This document shows positions 16,576 to 25,307 of a stretch of 64,000 nucleotides of DNA, piece by piece. Origin of the DNA: Meridianimarinicoccus zhengii (GTDB taxonomy: Bacteria; Pseudomonadota; Alphaproteobacteria; Rhodobacterales; Rhodobacteraceae); assembly GCF_003254465.1 (NCBI RefSeq), contig NZ_QDFI01000001.1, positions 1-64,000 on the forward strand. The letters run 5' to 3'. Numbering within the stretch: the first letter of the stretch is position 1; every line of letters starts with the position of its first letter. Below the pieces are notes generated by a model. That model was given only the letters and a program-made list of their open reading frames with translations, made no database searches and was not told the origin of the DNA. Position numbers and translations under genes: made by a program.

Positions 16576-17566
16576 AGTGGCGCAGCGCGAATTCCTGTCG
16601 GCGGCAGGCTGGGGCGACGCGCAGGCCACGCCGCTGGCGGGCGACGCGTCTGACAGGCGTTACCTGCGGCTGAAACGGGGCGACGGCGCGCGCGCCGTGC
16701 TGATGATCGCCCCGCCTTCGCCTGACGACAGCACCGCGCGGTTCGTGGCAGTGGCGAAGGCCCTGGCCGACCGCGGCATCCGCGTGCCCGCGATCCTTGC
16801 ATCAAGGCCCGACGAAGGGCTGGCGCTGCTCGAAGACCTGGGCGATGCGGTCTTCGCCCGCGTGATCGACGCCGATTCATCCATGGAACCGGTGCTTTAC
16901 GATGCGGCGGTGGACCTGCTGGCCATGCTGCACCGGCACCCAGCCCCGCCCGATCTGTCCGCACCCGATACCGCGACACTGGCGGTGATGACCGCGCCCG
17001 CCGCGGACTGGTACGCTGGAGGCGGCACGCCGCAGCCCGCGCTGGCCCGCACGATATCCGGCGCGTTGGCACCGTTGCTCGCCGGCCTTGCGGACGGCGT
17101 ACCGGTCCTTGTCCACCGCGATTACCATGCCGAGAACCTGATCTGGCTGCCCGATGCCGAAGGGGCTGGCCACGTGGGCGTGCTGGATTTCCAGGACGCC
17201 TTCGCGGGGCACCCGGCCTATGATCTCGTGTCGCTGCTGGAAGACGCCCGCCGCGATCTCGCCCCCGGCCTGCGCGACCGGCTGGTCGACCGGTTCGCGG
17301 ATGAAACGGACACCGACCGCGCCGCGCTGGACCGCTCGCTGGCCGTGCTTGGCGCCCAGCGCAACCTGCGCATCCTCGGCGTGTTCGTGCGGCTGGCCCG
17401 CGCCCATGGCAAGCCGCGGTACCTGTCGCTGCTGCCGCGGGTCTGGGGACACCTGATGGGCGACCTCGCCCATCCCGACCTCGGCGCGCTGCGCCGCATC
17501 GTGACCGACGCCCTGCCGCCGCCCGATACCGCCCTGCAGATGGATATCACCGCCCATGCCCGTTGA
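16568..17566 (+). CDS. amgK: sugar kinase of the aminoglycoside phosphotransferase fold, probably N-acetylmuramate/N-acetylglucosamine kinase AmgK
   Basis: A 332-residue APH-fold kinase. It has GDASDRRYLRL (nucleotide loop region), LLEDLGDAVF, the catalytic loop VLVHRDYHAENLIW and the metal-binding LDFQDAFAGHPAYDL. AmgK phosphorylates the anomeric hydroxyl of MurNAc/GlcNAc in the recycling route that bypasses de novo UDP-MurNAc synthesis. The assignment rests on the family and on the overlapping murU gene (11 bp), which is its known pathway partner. It overlaps tsaE by 8 bp. ATG 16568 was preferred to TTG 16562. Confidence 0.85.
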   Translation: MTEVAQREFLSAAGWGDAQATPLAGDASDRRYLRLKRGDGARAVLMIAPPSPDDSTARFVAVAKALADRGIRVPAILASRPDEGLALLEDLGDAVFARVIDADSSMEPVLYDAAVDLLAMLHRHPAPPDLSAPDTATLAVMTAPAADWYAGGGTPQPALARTISGALAPLLAGLADGVPVLVHRDYHAENLIWLPDAEGAGHVGVLDFQDAFAGHPAYDLVSLLEDARRDLAPGLRDRLVDRFADETDTDRAALDRSLAVLGAQRNLRILGVFVRLARAHGKPRYLSLLPRVWGHLMGDLAHPDLGALRRIVTDALPPPDTALQMDITAHAR

Positions 17567-18269
17567 TCCGCCCCGCGACCCCGTCGCCGTGATGCTGTTC
17601 GCCGCGGGGTTCGGCACCCGGATGGGCGCGCTGACCGCCGACCGGCCCAAGCCATTGATCCCGGTGGGCGGGCGCGCGCTGCTGGACCACGCGCTGGCAT
17701 TGGTGGACGGCGCCGGGGTGACGACACGGGTCGTCAACGCCCATTACAAGGCCGACCAGATCGCGGCGCACCTGGCCGGGACCAACGCGGCGCTGTCGGT
17801 GGAGCGCCCCGACATCCTCGATACCGGGGGCGGCCTGCGGGCAGCGCTGCCGCTGCTGGGGCCGGGGCCTGTCTTCACGCTGAACACCGATGCGGTCTGG
17901 ACGGGGCCGAATCCGTTGATCGCCCTGCGCAAGGCTTGGGCTCCGGCACGCATGGGTTCGCTTCTGCTACTCGTGCCCGCCGACCGGGCGCATGGCCACG
18001 ATGGCGGCGGCGATTTCGCGCTGGCCCCGGACGGACGCATCGAGCGTGGCGGCGATCTTGTCTATACCGGCGCACAGATCGTCGATCCCGCGGGGCTGGG
18101 CAGTATCCGCCAGACCGCGTTTTCGCTCAATCGCCTGTGGGACCGCATTGCCGCCGATGGCCGCCTGTTCGGGGCGGTGCACAAGGGCGGCTGGTGCGAC
18201 GTGGGTCACCCGGAAGGGATACACGCCGCGGAAGCGATGCTGAACCACCCGCCCGCACCCCTGCCATGA
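17556..18269 (+). CDS. murU: N-acetylmuramate alpha-1-phosphate uridylyltransferase MurU
   Basis: A 237-residue sugar-phosphate nucleotidylyltransferase. The N-terminus has LFAAGFGTRMGALTADRPKPLIPVGG with the signature GxGTRMxxLTxxxPKPLxxV; DTGGGLRAALPLL and LNTDAVW carry the metal Asp. A short left-handed C-terminal section is lacking, matching MurU rather than the longer GlmU or RmlA types. It converts MurNAc-1-P to UDP-MurNAc, completing recycling begun by AmgK. Its stop overlaps the addB start (ATGA). Confidence 0.87.
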   Translation: MPVDPPRDPVAVMLFAAGFGTRMGALTADRPKPLIPVGGRALLDHALALVDGAGVTTRVVNAHYKADQIAAHLAGTNAALSVERPDILDTGGGLRAALPLLGPGPVFTLNTDAVWTGPNPLIALRKAWAPARMGSLLLLVPADRAHGHDGGGDFALAPDGRIERGGDLVYTGAQIVDPAGLGSIRQTAFSLNRLWDRIAADGRLFGAVHKGGWCDVGHPEGIHAAEAMLNHPPAPLP

Positions 18270-21226
18270 CGGATGCGCCGCCGCAGATGCGCGGGCTATA
18301 TGCCGTGGCGCCGGGCGTGGATTTTCCCGCGGCCCTCGTGGCCGGCCTGCGCGCGCGTTTCGCGGGGCATCCGCCCGAGTCGCTGGCGCGCGCGACCGTG
18401 TATGTGAACACGCGCCGCATGGCCCGCCGGATCGAGATGCTGTTCGCCGATGGCCCGCCCGTGCTGCTGCCGCGCCTGCGGCTGGTGACGGATATCGGCC
18501 GCGCGGGCGCCGCCGACCTGCCCCCCGCCGTCCCGACCCTGCGCCGCCGCCTCGAACTGGCGCGGCTGGTGGAGGCACTGATCCGGGCCGAACCGGACAT
18601 CGCCCCCCATGACGCGGCGTTCGACCTTGCCACCTCGCTGGCTGCGCTGATGGACGAGATGCAGGGCGAGGGCGTGGGGCTTGATGCCATCGCCACATTG
18701 AATGTGGACGACCAGTCCGGCCACTGGGCGCGCAGTCAGAAATTCCTGTCGCTGGTCGGCACATTCCTGAATACGGATCCGTCCTCCCCCACGGACCCCG
18801 AAGCCCGACAGCGGCGCATGGTGGAGTTGCTCATCGACCGCTGGGCCGATGCCCCGCCCGCGGGCCCGGTGATCGTCGCCGGATCGACCGGGTCGCGGGG
18901 CACCACGGCGCGGCTGATGGCGGCGGTGGCAGGGCTGCCCTGCGGCGCGGTGGTGCTGCCCGGCGTGGATCGCCACATGCCCGCTGCCATCTGGGCGGGG
19001 CTGACCGACCCAGCGCCGCAGGAGGACCATCCGCAATACCGCTTCGCTGCACTGGCACAGGCCCTGGGCACCGATCCCGCGGCGATCCCCGACTGGGTGG
19101 CGATGGCCCCGCCCAACCCTGCGCGCAACGCGCTCGTGTCGCTGGCGCTGCGGCCCGCGCCGGTGACGGATGGCTGGCGGCGCGACGGACCCGGGCTGGG
19201 ATGCCTGCTCAGGGCCACCGGCGGGGTCAGCCTGATCGAGGCGCCCGACCCGCGGATGGAGGCGCTCGCCATCGCGCTGCGCCTGCGTGCTGCATTGGAA
19301 GACGGGCAGCGCGCGGCACTCATCACCCCGGACCGGATGCTGACCCGGCGGGTCGAGGCGCAGCTCGACCGCTGGGGGATCGTGCCCGACGACAGCGCGG
19401 GGGAACCGCTGCGCCAGACCGCGGCCGGGCGGCTCGTCCGCCATGTCGCCGGGCTGATGGGCGAACGGCTGACCGCCGAGGCGCTGGTGACGCTGCTCAA
19501 GCATCCGCTGGTGCACGACGCGGACGGGCGCAACCAGCATCTGCTGTGGCTGCGCGAGCTGGAGGTGTCGCTCCGTCGCTTCGGCCCGCCCTTCCCCGAT
19601 GCTGCATCGCTGAACGCCTGGGCCACGGGGTATCACGCGAAACGGCCACATGTGCCGGACCCGCGACCGTGGGCCGAGTGGGTGGCGGAACACTGCACCG
19701 GGTTGGAGGACGACAGCGCCCGCCCGCTCGCCGACCGGGTCGGTCAGCTGATCGAACGGGTGTCGGGGCTTGCGGTCGGGTCGGATGGCTGTCACGCCAC
19801 GATGCGTGTCTGGACAGACCCGGACGGGCGCAAGGCCCGCCGCGCGCTCGACCAGCTTTTGGACGAAGCGGACGCCGCCGCCGACATGGCACCGCCGGCG
19901 TTCCGCGCCGTGCTCGACAGCGTGCTCGGTGAAGAGGTCCGCGACGCCGTGGTGCCGGACGAACGCGTGATGATCTGGGGCACGCTGGAGGCACGTGTGC
20001 AGGGGGCGGATCTGGTGATCCTCGGGGCGCTGAACGACGGGACATGGCCGGAACTGCCCGCGCCAGACCCGTGGCTGAACCGGCGGATGCGGGCGCAGGC
20101 GGGGCTTCTGATGCCGGAACGGCGGATCGGGCTGGCGGCCCATGATTTTCAGCAGGCCATCGCCGCCCCGCAGGTGGTGCTGTCGCGTGCGCGGCGCGAT
20201 GCGGATGCGCAGACCGTGCCGTCGCGCTGGCTCAACCGGCTTGTGAACCTGATGGACGGCCTGCCGGCGCAGGGCGGGCCCGGCGCATTGTCGGCCATGC
20301 GCGACCGTGGCACGGAATGGGTGCGGCTGGCGCAGGCGATGGATCGGCCCGCCGCCACGGTACCGCCCGCCCGGCGCCCGTCGCCACGTCCGCCCGTGGA
20401 CCATCGCCCGCGCGAACTGCCCGTGACGGACATCGAACGGCTGATCCGCGATCCGTACGAGATTTACGCCAAGCGCATCCTCAAGCTGCGCCCGCTCGAC
20501 CCGCTGCACCGCGACCCGGACCCGCGCGACCGGGGCAGCGTCCTGCATGAGGTCATGGAACGCTTCATCCCCGAATTCGCCGCCCTGCCGCCCGCCGACC
20601 GGGTGGACCGGCTGCTCGACACAGCGCGGGAGGTGCTGGACCGTGACGTGCCCTGGCCCGTGGCGCGGCGGCTGTGGCAGGGACGGCTGACCCGTGTGGC
20701 CGCGATCTTCATGGCCGAGGAGGAGGCGCGCCACGCGCTTGCACATCCGGAAGGATACGAACAGAAGGGCGCGCTGCACCTGTCCGAGGTGGACTTCAGG
20801 CTGACCGGCCGGGCCGATCGGGTGGACGTGACCGAAGATGGCCGCCTGGTGATCTACGACTACAAGACCGGCACCCCGCCCAGCGTGAAGGCACAGGAGC
20901 AGTTCAACGCCCAACTCCTGCTGCTGGCGATGATCGCCGAAGCCGAAGGGTTCGACGACATTCCGCCCGCGCCCGTCCTGCGCGCGGCTTATCTGGGGCT
21001 GGGCAACACACCCGCCACGGTGGAGGCACCCCTGGACAAGCTGCCGCCCGCCGAAGCCCGCGCACGTCTGGCCCGGCTGATCCGCCACTACGACGATCCG
21101 GCGCGGGGCTATACCGCGCAAAAGGCCCTGCAGTTCATGGACACGGCGGGGGATTACGACCATCTCGCGCGGTCCGGCGAATGGGACCTGAGCGTGCCGC
21201 CCACGCGCGAGGACGTGGGGCGATGA
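18266..21226 (+). CDS. addB: double-strand break repair protein AddB, alphaproteobacterial type
   Basis: A 986-residue subunit of the AddAB helicase-nuclease that processes double-strand ends for RecA. The N-terminal helicase-like part lacks a recognisable Walker A (LYAVAPGVDFPAAL), as in alphaproteobacterial AddB. The C-terminal RecB-family nuclease (about residues 720-960) has GSVLHEVMERF, a metal Asp in LTGRADRVD, and the DYKTG motif. No Cys cluster flanks the nuclease (DPYEIYAKRIL where Bacillus AddB has Cys), so an iron-sulfur staple appears absent. Coupled by ATGA overlaps to murU and addA. Confidence 0.93.
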   Translation: MTDAPPQMRGLYAVAPGVDFPAALVAGLRARFAGHPPESLARATVYVNTRRMARRIEMLFADGPPVLLPRLRLVTDIGRAGAADLPPAVPTLRRRLELARLVEALIRAEPDIAPHDAAFDLATSLAALMDEMQGEGVGLDAIATLNVDDQSGHWARSQKFLSLVGTFLNTDPSSPTDPEARQRRMVELLIDRWADAPPAGPVIVAGSTGSRGTTARLMAAVAGLPCGAVVLPGVDRHMPAAIWAGLTDPAPQEDHPQYRFAALAQALGTDPAAIPDWVAMAPPNPARNALVSLALRPAPVTDGWRRDGPGLGCLLRATGGVSLIEAPDPRMEALAIALRLRAALEDGQRAALITPDRMLTRRVEAQLDRWGIVPDDSAGEPLRQTAAGRLVRHVAGLMGERLTAEALVTLLKHPLVHDADGRNQHLLWLRELEVSLRRFGPPFPDAASLNAWATGYHAKRPHVPDPRPWAEWVAEHCTGLEDDSARPLADRVGQLIERVSGLAVGSDGCHATMRVWTDPDGRKARRALDQLLDEADAAADMAPPAFRAVLDSVLGEEVRDAVVPDERVMIWGTLEARVQGADLVILGALNDGTWPELPAPDPWLNRRMRAQAGLLMPERRIGLAAHDFQQAIAAPQVVLSRARRDADAQTVPSRWLNRLVNLMDGLPAQGGPGALSAMRDRGTEWVRLAQAMDRPAATVPPARRPSPRPPVDHRPRELPVTDIERLIRDPYEIYAKRILKLRPLDPLHRDPDPRDRGSVLHEVMERFIPEFAALPPADRVDRLLDTAREVLDRDVPWPVARRLWQGRLTRVAAIFMAEEEARHALAHPEGYEQKGALHLSEVDFRLTGRADRVDVTEDGRLVIYDYKTGTPPSVKAQEQFNAQLLLLAMIAEAEGFDDIPPAPVLRAAYLGLGNTPATVEAPLDKLPPAEARARLARLIRHYDDPARGYTAQKALQFMDTAGDYDHLARSGEWDLSVPPTREDVGR

Positions 21227-24200
21227 CCGTCCGCGACCGCCACCTGCGCCCCGCACGGGACGACGCCACCCTACGCCAGATCGAAGCCGCGGATCCGGCG
21301 CGGTCCACGTGGCTGGGCGCCAATGCGGGGTCCGGCAAGACCCGCGTGCTGACCGACCGGGTGGCGCGGCTTCTGCTGGCGGGCACGCCGCCGCAGAACG
21401 TGCTGTGCCTGACCTATACCAAGGCCGCGGCGTCCGAGATGCAGAACCGGCTGTTCGCGCGGCTGGGCGGCTGGGCCATGACCGACGACAGCGACCTGCG
21501 CGACGCGCTGGCCGATCTGGGCGTGACCGGCTCGCTGGACGGCGCGGCGCTGAACGGCGCGCGGCGGCTTTTCGCGCAGGCGATCGAGACGCCGGGCGGG
21601 CTGAAGATCCAGACGATCCACGCGTTCTGCGCCGCGCTCCTGCGCCAGTTCCCGCTGGAGGCCGGGGTGTCGCCCGGCTTTACGGAACTCGACGACCGGT
21701 CGGGGCAGGCACTGGCCGAGGCGGCGCTGGAACTGCTGGCGGACGGGCCGGACGGCCCGGCGCTGGACGGGGTGGCGCGGTACCTGTCCGACGACAACCT
21801 GGGCGATCTGACGCGCACGATCCTGTCCCGGCGGGCGGATTTCGAGACGCCGCTTGACCTCGATGCCTGCCTTGCCGTGCACGGTCTGCCCGCAGGGTAC
21901 GACGACGCGGCCCTGCTGGCCGAGGTCTTCGCGGGCGGTGAAGAGGCACTGATCGCCGGGATGCTGCCCGCGCTGCTGGCGAAGGGTGGCAACGACGAGA
22001 AGGCGGCGGTCAGACTGCAAGCCATCGTCGGGCGTATCGAGACGGCGGACGGGCTGCGCGTGCTCGAAAGCGTTCTGCTGACCCAGGGCGGCAAGGCCCC
22101 GTTCTCGCCCAAGATCGGCGCGTTCCCGACCAAGCCGACCCGCACCAGGCTGGGCGATGTCGTCACCGATGCACTCGACGACCTGATGCAGCGCGTGGCG
22201 GATGCGCGGCAGTCGCGGCTGGCGCTGGCATCGGCCCGGCGCACTGCGGCGCTGCACCGCTTCGCCGCGGTGCTGCTGCCCGCCGTTGCGGCACAGAAGA
22301 CGGCGCGCGGCGTGCTGGATTTCGACGACCTGATCCTGCGCGCCCGTGCGCTTCTGACCGAGAAGGCTGCAGCGGACTGGGTGCTCTTCAAGCTCGATGG
22401 CAAGATCGACCATATCCTCGTGGACGAGGCGCAAGACACGTCGCCGCCGCAATGGGACGTCATCGGCCATCTGGCGCAGGAACTGGCCGCCGGGACGGGT
22501 GCTCGGGACGGGGTGGCCCGGACGATCTTTGTGGTCGGTGACAAGAAGCAGTCAATCTATTCCTTCCAGGGTGCAGATCCGGCGGGGTTCGACCGGCTGC
22601 GCGACCGGTTCGACGCGGCGCTGGCCGCAGGCGGACCGGGACTGCAGAAGACGACGCTGGAATATTCCTTCCGCTCGTCGCCCGCGATCTTGCGCGCGGT
22701 GGACGCGACCTTCGACGGCCCCGATCTGGCGGCAGCGGTGGGCGACGCGGCGAGGCACAGCGCCTTCAAGGCCGACCTGCCGGGGCGTGTGGACCTGTGG
22801 CCTGCCATCGACCCCGAAGACGACGCCGACGACGACACGCCATGGTCCGACCCGGTGGACAGGCTCAGCCCGCAGGCCCCGCCCGCAAGGCTGGCCGACG
22901 CCATCGCGGGGGAACTGCGCCGCCTGATCGACGCGGGCGAGACGGTGCCGGACGGCGCGGGCAACCGCGTGCCGCTGCACGAAGGCCATGTCCTTATCCT
23001 CGTGCGCAAGCGCGGCGCGATCTACCGGGAGATCATTCGCGCCTGCAAGGCGGCAGGGCTGGATATCGCCGGGGCGGACCGGCTGCGGCTGAGCCGCGAT
23101 CTCGGCGTGCAGGACCTGATGGCGCTGCTGGCTTTCCTTGCGCTGCCCGAAGACGACCTGTCGCTGGCCGCAGCACTCCGGTCGCCGCTGTTCGGGTGGT
23201 CGGAGGATGACCTGTACCGCCTTGCCCAGCCGCGCAACGGCACGCTTTGGGCGGCGCTGCGTGACGGGCACCGGGGCACGCCGACCCATGACATGCTGTC
23301 CGACCTTCTGAACGAGGCGGAGTTCCGGCGCCCCTATGACCTGCTGGAACGCATCCTGATCCGCCACAGGGGCCGGGAGCGGCTGATCGCGCGGCTGGGC
23401 ACGGAATGCGAGGAAGCCGTCGACGCCCTGTTGGCCGAGGCGCTGTCCTTCGAGCGAGGCAACATCCCGAGCCTGACCGGGTTCCTTGAATGGATGCGGA
23501 ACGACACAATCGACATCAAGCGGCAGGTCGAGGGCGCGGGACGGCAGTTGCGCGTGATGACGGTGCATGGCGCCAAGGGGCTAGAGGCGCCGCTGGTGAT
23601 CCTGCCCGACTGCGCGCGCCCCGGTCAGGCCCCGCGTCCTCCGGCCATCCTGACCGATGATGCAGGCCACGCGGTCTGGACCCCCGCCGCCGCGGACACG
23701 CCGGACATCCTGTCCGACGCACGGGATGCGGCCATCGCACGCCAGCGGGACGAAGCGCTTCGGCTGCTCTATGTCGCCATGACGCGGGCGGAAAGCTGGC
23801 TCTGGGTCTGCGCGGCAAACGGGAAACGGCCCGACAAGGCGCCCGGCTGGCATGATCTTGTGTCCGACGGGTTGGCGCGGCTGGGGGCCGGGGCGTTCGA
23901 CACGCCCTGTGGGCCGGGGCTGCGGCTGACCCATGGCGACTGGCACGGGCCGGTGGCACAGCCCGCGGCTGTGGATAGCGTGGCGCAGGTCGCCCTGCCC
24001 GGCTGGATTGGCGATCACCCCGCGCCCGACCCGGCGAGACACGGCCCCATCGCGGCAAGCGCGCTTGGCGGGGCCAAGGCGCTGCCGGGCGACGCGGGGC
24101 TGGACGAAGACACCGCGAAGACCCGCGGCACCCATCTGCACCTGCTGCTGGAACATCTGCCCGCGTGGCCCGCAGCGTCATGGACCGCCATCGCGCCCGA

Positions 24201-24651
24201 CCTGCTGGGCATGGCCGAGGACCCGCCCGACGCGGACACCGCCGCGGATCTGGTGGAGGAGGCCATCGCCGTGCTGACCGATCCGGCGCTGCGGGCGATC
24301 TTTGGACCCGGCAGCCTTGCTGAGGTGGCGCTGTCCTGCCCCCTGCCCGGCCTGCTGCCCACGCCCCATCACCGGCTGACGGGTGTGATCGACCGGCTGG
24401 TCGTCACGACCGACCGAGTGCATGCCGTCGATTTCAAGTCGAACGCCACGATACCGGACCGGCCCGACACGGTGCCCGAGGGATTGCTGCGCCAGATGGG
24501 GGCCTATGCCGCGGCGCTTGAGTATCTCTATCCCGGCCGGTCGGTAGACGTGTCGCTGCTGTGGACCCGGGGCCCACGGCTGATGCCCCTGCCCCGCGAT
24601 CTCGTCATGGCGGCCTTGCGCCGGGCGGCCGCCGGACCGGGCGCTGCTTGA
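21223..24651 (+). CDS. addA: double-strand break repair helicase-nuclease AddA, alphaproteobacterial type
   Basis: A 1142-residue UvrD/Rep-type helicase fused to a RecB-family nuclease. Motifs in order: Walker [16 protein letters not shown] (about residue 30), [13 protein letters not shown] (Ia), [29 protein letters not shown] (II), [15 protein letters not shown] (III), [17 protein letters not shown] (V) and [10 protein letters not shown] (VI). At the C-terminus [11 protein letters not shown] and the nuclease VDFKSN are present. ATG 21223 overlaps the addB stop. The trxA promoter -35 overlaps its stop codon. Confidence 0.95.
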   Translation: MTVRDRHLRPARDDATLRQIEAADPARSTWLGANAGSGKTRVLTDRVARLLLAGTPPQNVLCLTYTKAAASEMQNRLFARLGGWAMTDDSDLRDALADLGVTGSLDGAALNGARRLFAQAIETPGGLKIQTIHAFCAALLRQFPLEAGVSPGFTELDDRSGQALAEAALELLADGPDGPALDGVARYLSDDNLGDLTRTILSRRADFETPLDLDACLAVHGLPAGYDDAALLAEVFAGGEEALIAGMLPALLAKGGNDEKAAVRLQAIVGRIETADGLRVLESVLLTQGGKAPFSPKIGAFPTKPTRTRLGDVVTDALDDLMQRVADARQSRLALASARRTAALHRFAAVLLPAVAAQKTARGVLDFDDLILRARALLTEKAAADWVLFKLDGKIDHILVDEAQDTSPPQWDVIGHLAQELAAGTGARDGVARTIFVVGDKKQSIYSFQGADPAGFDRLRDRFDAALAAGGPGLQKTTLEYSFRSSPAILRAVDATFDGPDLAAAVGDAARHSAFKADLPGRVDLWPAIDPEDDADDDTPWSDPVDRLSPQAPPARLADAIAGELRRLIDAGETVPDGAGNRVPLHEGHVLILVRKRGAIYREIIRACKAAGLDIAGADRLRLSRDLGVQDLMALLAFLALPEDDLSLAAALRSPLFGWSEDDLYRLAQPRNGTLWAALRDGHRGTPTHDMLSDLLNEAEFRRPYDLLERILIRHRGRERLIARLGTECEEAVDALLAEALSFERGNIPSLTGFLEWMRNDTIDIKRQVEGAGRQLRVMTVHGAKGLEAPLVILPDCARPGQAPRPPAILTDDAGHAVWTPAAADTPDILSDARDAAIARQRDEALRLLYVAMTRAESWLWVCAANGKRPDKAPGWHDLVSDGLARLGAGAFDTPCGPGLRLTHGDWHGPVAQPAAVDSVAQVALPGWIGDHPAPDPARHGPIAASALGGAKALPGDAGLDEDTAKTRGTHLHLLLEHLPAWPAASWTAIAPDLLGMAEDPPDADTAADLVEEAIAVLTDPALRAIFGPGSLAEVALSCPLPGLLPTPHHRLTGVIDRLVVTTDRVHAVDFKSNATIPDRPDTVPEGLLRQMGAYAAALEYLYPGRSVDVSLLWTRGPRLMPLPRDLVMAALRRAAAGPGAA

Positions 24652-24676
24652 CGATACCGGGGCGCGTTCATACCTT
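24648..24676 (+). promoter_or_regulatory. promoter of trxA
   Basis: TTGACG at 24648-24653, exactly 17-bp spacer, TACCTT at 24671-24676. The -35 overlaps the addA stop codon (24649-24651). Confidence 0.55.
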
Positions 24677-24709
24677 GCAACGATCCGCAAAGTCGCCAAG
24701 GAGGACACC

Positions 24710-25030
24710 ATGGCAACGCAGGCCGTCACAGACGACACGTTCGACACCGAAGTGAAGCAATCCGACATCCCGGTCGTGGTGGATTTCTGGGCAGAATGGT
24801 GCGGCCCCTGCCGCCAGATCGGCCCGGCGCTGGAAGAGATCGCCACCGAGATGGAAGGCCGCATCAAGGTCGTGAAGGTCAACGTGGACGAGAACATGAA
24901 GACCGCGCAATCGCTGCATATCCGCGGCATTCCGGCGCTCTTCATCTACAAGGACGGCGAGGTCGTGTCGAACAAGACCGGTGCCGCCCCCAAGGCCGCG
25001 CTGCAAAGCTGGATCGAAGGCGCGATCTGA
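24710..25030 (+). CDS. trxA: thioredoxin
   Basis: Cytoplasmic thiol-disulfide reductase of 106 residues. The active site is [16 protein letters not shown] with Cys31 and Cys34; the cis-Pro loop is [16 protein letters not shown]. Length and the lack of a signal peptide fit TrxA. AAGGAGG is 6-7 bases before the ATG. A strong terminator follows, so it is transcribed on its own, though some read-through from addA is possible. Confidence 0.96.
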   Translation: MATQAVTDDTFDTEVKQSDIPVVVDFWAEWCGPCRQIGPALEEIATEMEGRIKVVKVNVDENMKTAQSLHIRGIPALFIYKDGEVVSNKTGAAPKAALQSWIEGAI

Positions 25031-25056
25031 GCCGGAAAGCCAACGGCGACATCAGG

Positions 25057-25081
25057 CCCCGCGCGCAGCGCGGGGTCTTTT
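25057..25081 (+). terminator. rho-independent terminator of trxA
   Basis: CCCCGCGC (25057-25064), loop GCA, GCGCGGGG (25068-25075), then TCTTTT. Confidence 0.85.
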
Positions 25082-25099
25082 GCGTTGCGGGACGCGGCG

Positions 25100-25128
25100 C
25101 CATACGAAAGTATAGCGTTGGTATGCTT
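25100..25128. promoter_or_regulatory. AT-rich palindromic region upstream of the kinase gene
   Basis: CATACGAAAGTATAGCGTTG followed by GTATG contains two nested inverted repeats: ATAC-GAAA-GTAT and CATAC...GTATG. It is the most AT-rich spot of this gap and lies about 40 bp upstream of the predicted -35, a usual place for an activator site. The binding protein is unknown. Confidence 0.3.
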
Positions 25129-25156
25129 TTTCCGCGCGACCGCACGTCGGTGAACC

Positions 25157-25185
25157 TTGGGTGGCGCGCTGACGGGCGTTAGGCT
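25157..25185 (+). promoter_or_regulatory. promoter of the histidine kinase gene
   Basis: TTGGGT at 25157-25162, exactly 17-bp spacer, TAGGCT at 25180-25185. Transcription from about 25192 would include the 29-codon ORF at 25218. Confidence 0.45.
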
Positions 25186-25217
25186 TCTTCCCGTATCCCG
25201 CGCAACGAGAGTCGCCC

Positions 25218-25307
25218 ATGATCCGTGACACGCCCCGGACCAGTCCGGACCACCATCGGCAATTGGTCGGGACCGCGCAGCCCCATGACGGGGCCACGGC
25301 ACCATGA
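25218..25307 (+). CDS. possible 29-residue leader peptide coupled to the kinase
   Basis: ATG 25218 opens MIRDTPRTSPDHHRQLVGTA..., which ends at a TGA (25305-25307) that overlaps the kinase ATG as ATGA. A weak ACGAGAG lies before it. The kinase itself has no Shine-Dalgarno sequence, so translation could depend on termination of this ORF. It has no resemblance to a known peptide; the coupling geometry is the only evidence and a chance ORF is possible. Confidence 0.35.
   Translation: MIRDTPRTSPDHHRQLVGTAQPHDGATAP

Noticed and set aside
18296-21256. A 986-codon open frame on the minus strand opposite addB
   Set aside because: It is a GC-rich antisense shadow; the plus strand encodes all AddB motifs, and the minus protein is rich in His, Arg and Gly with no domain.
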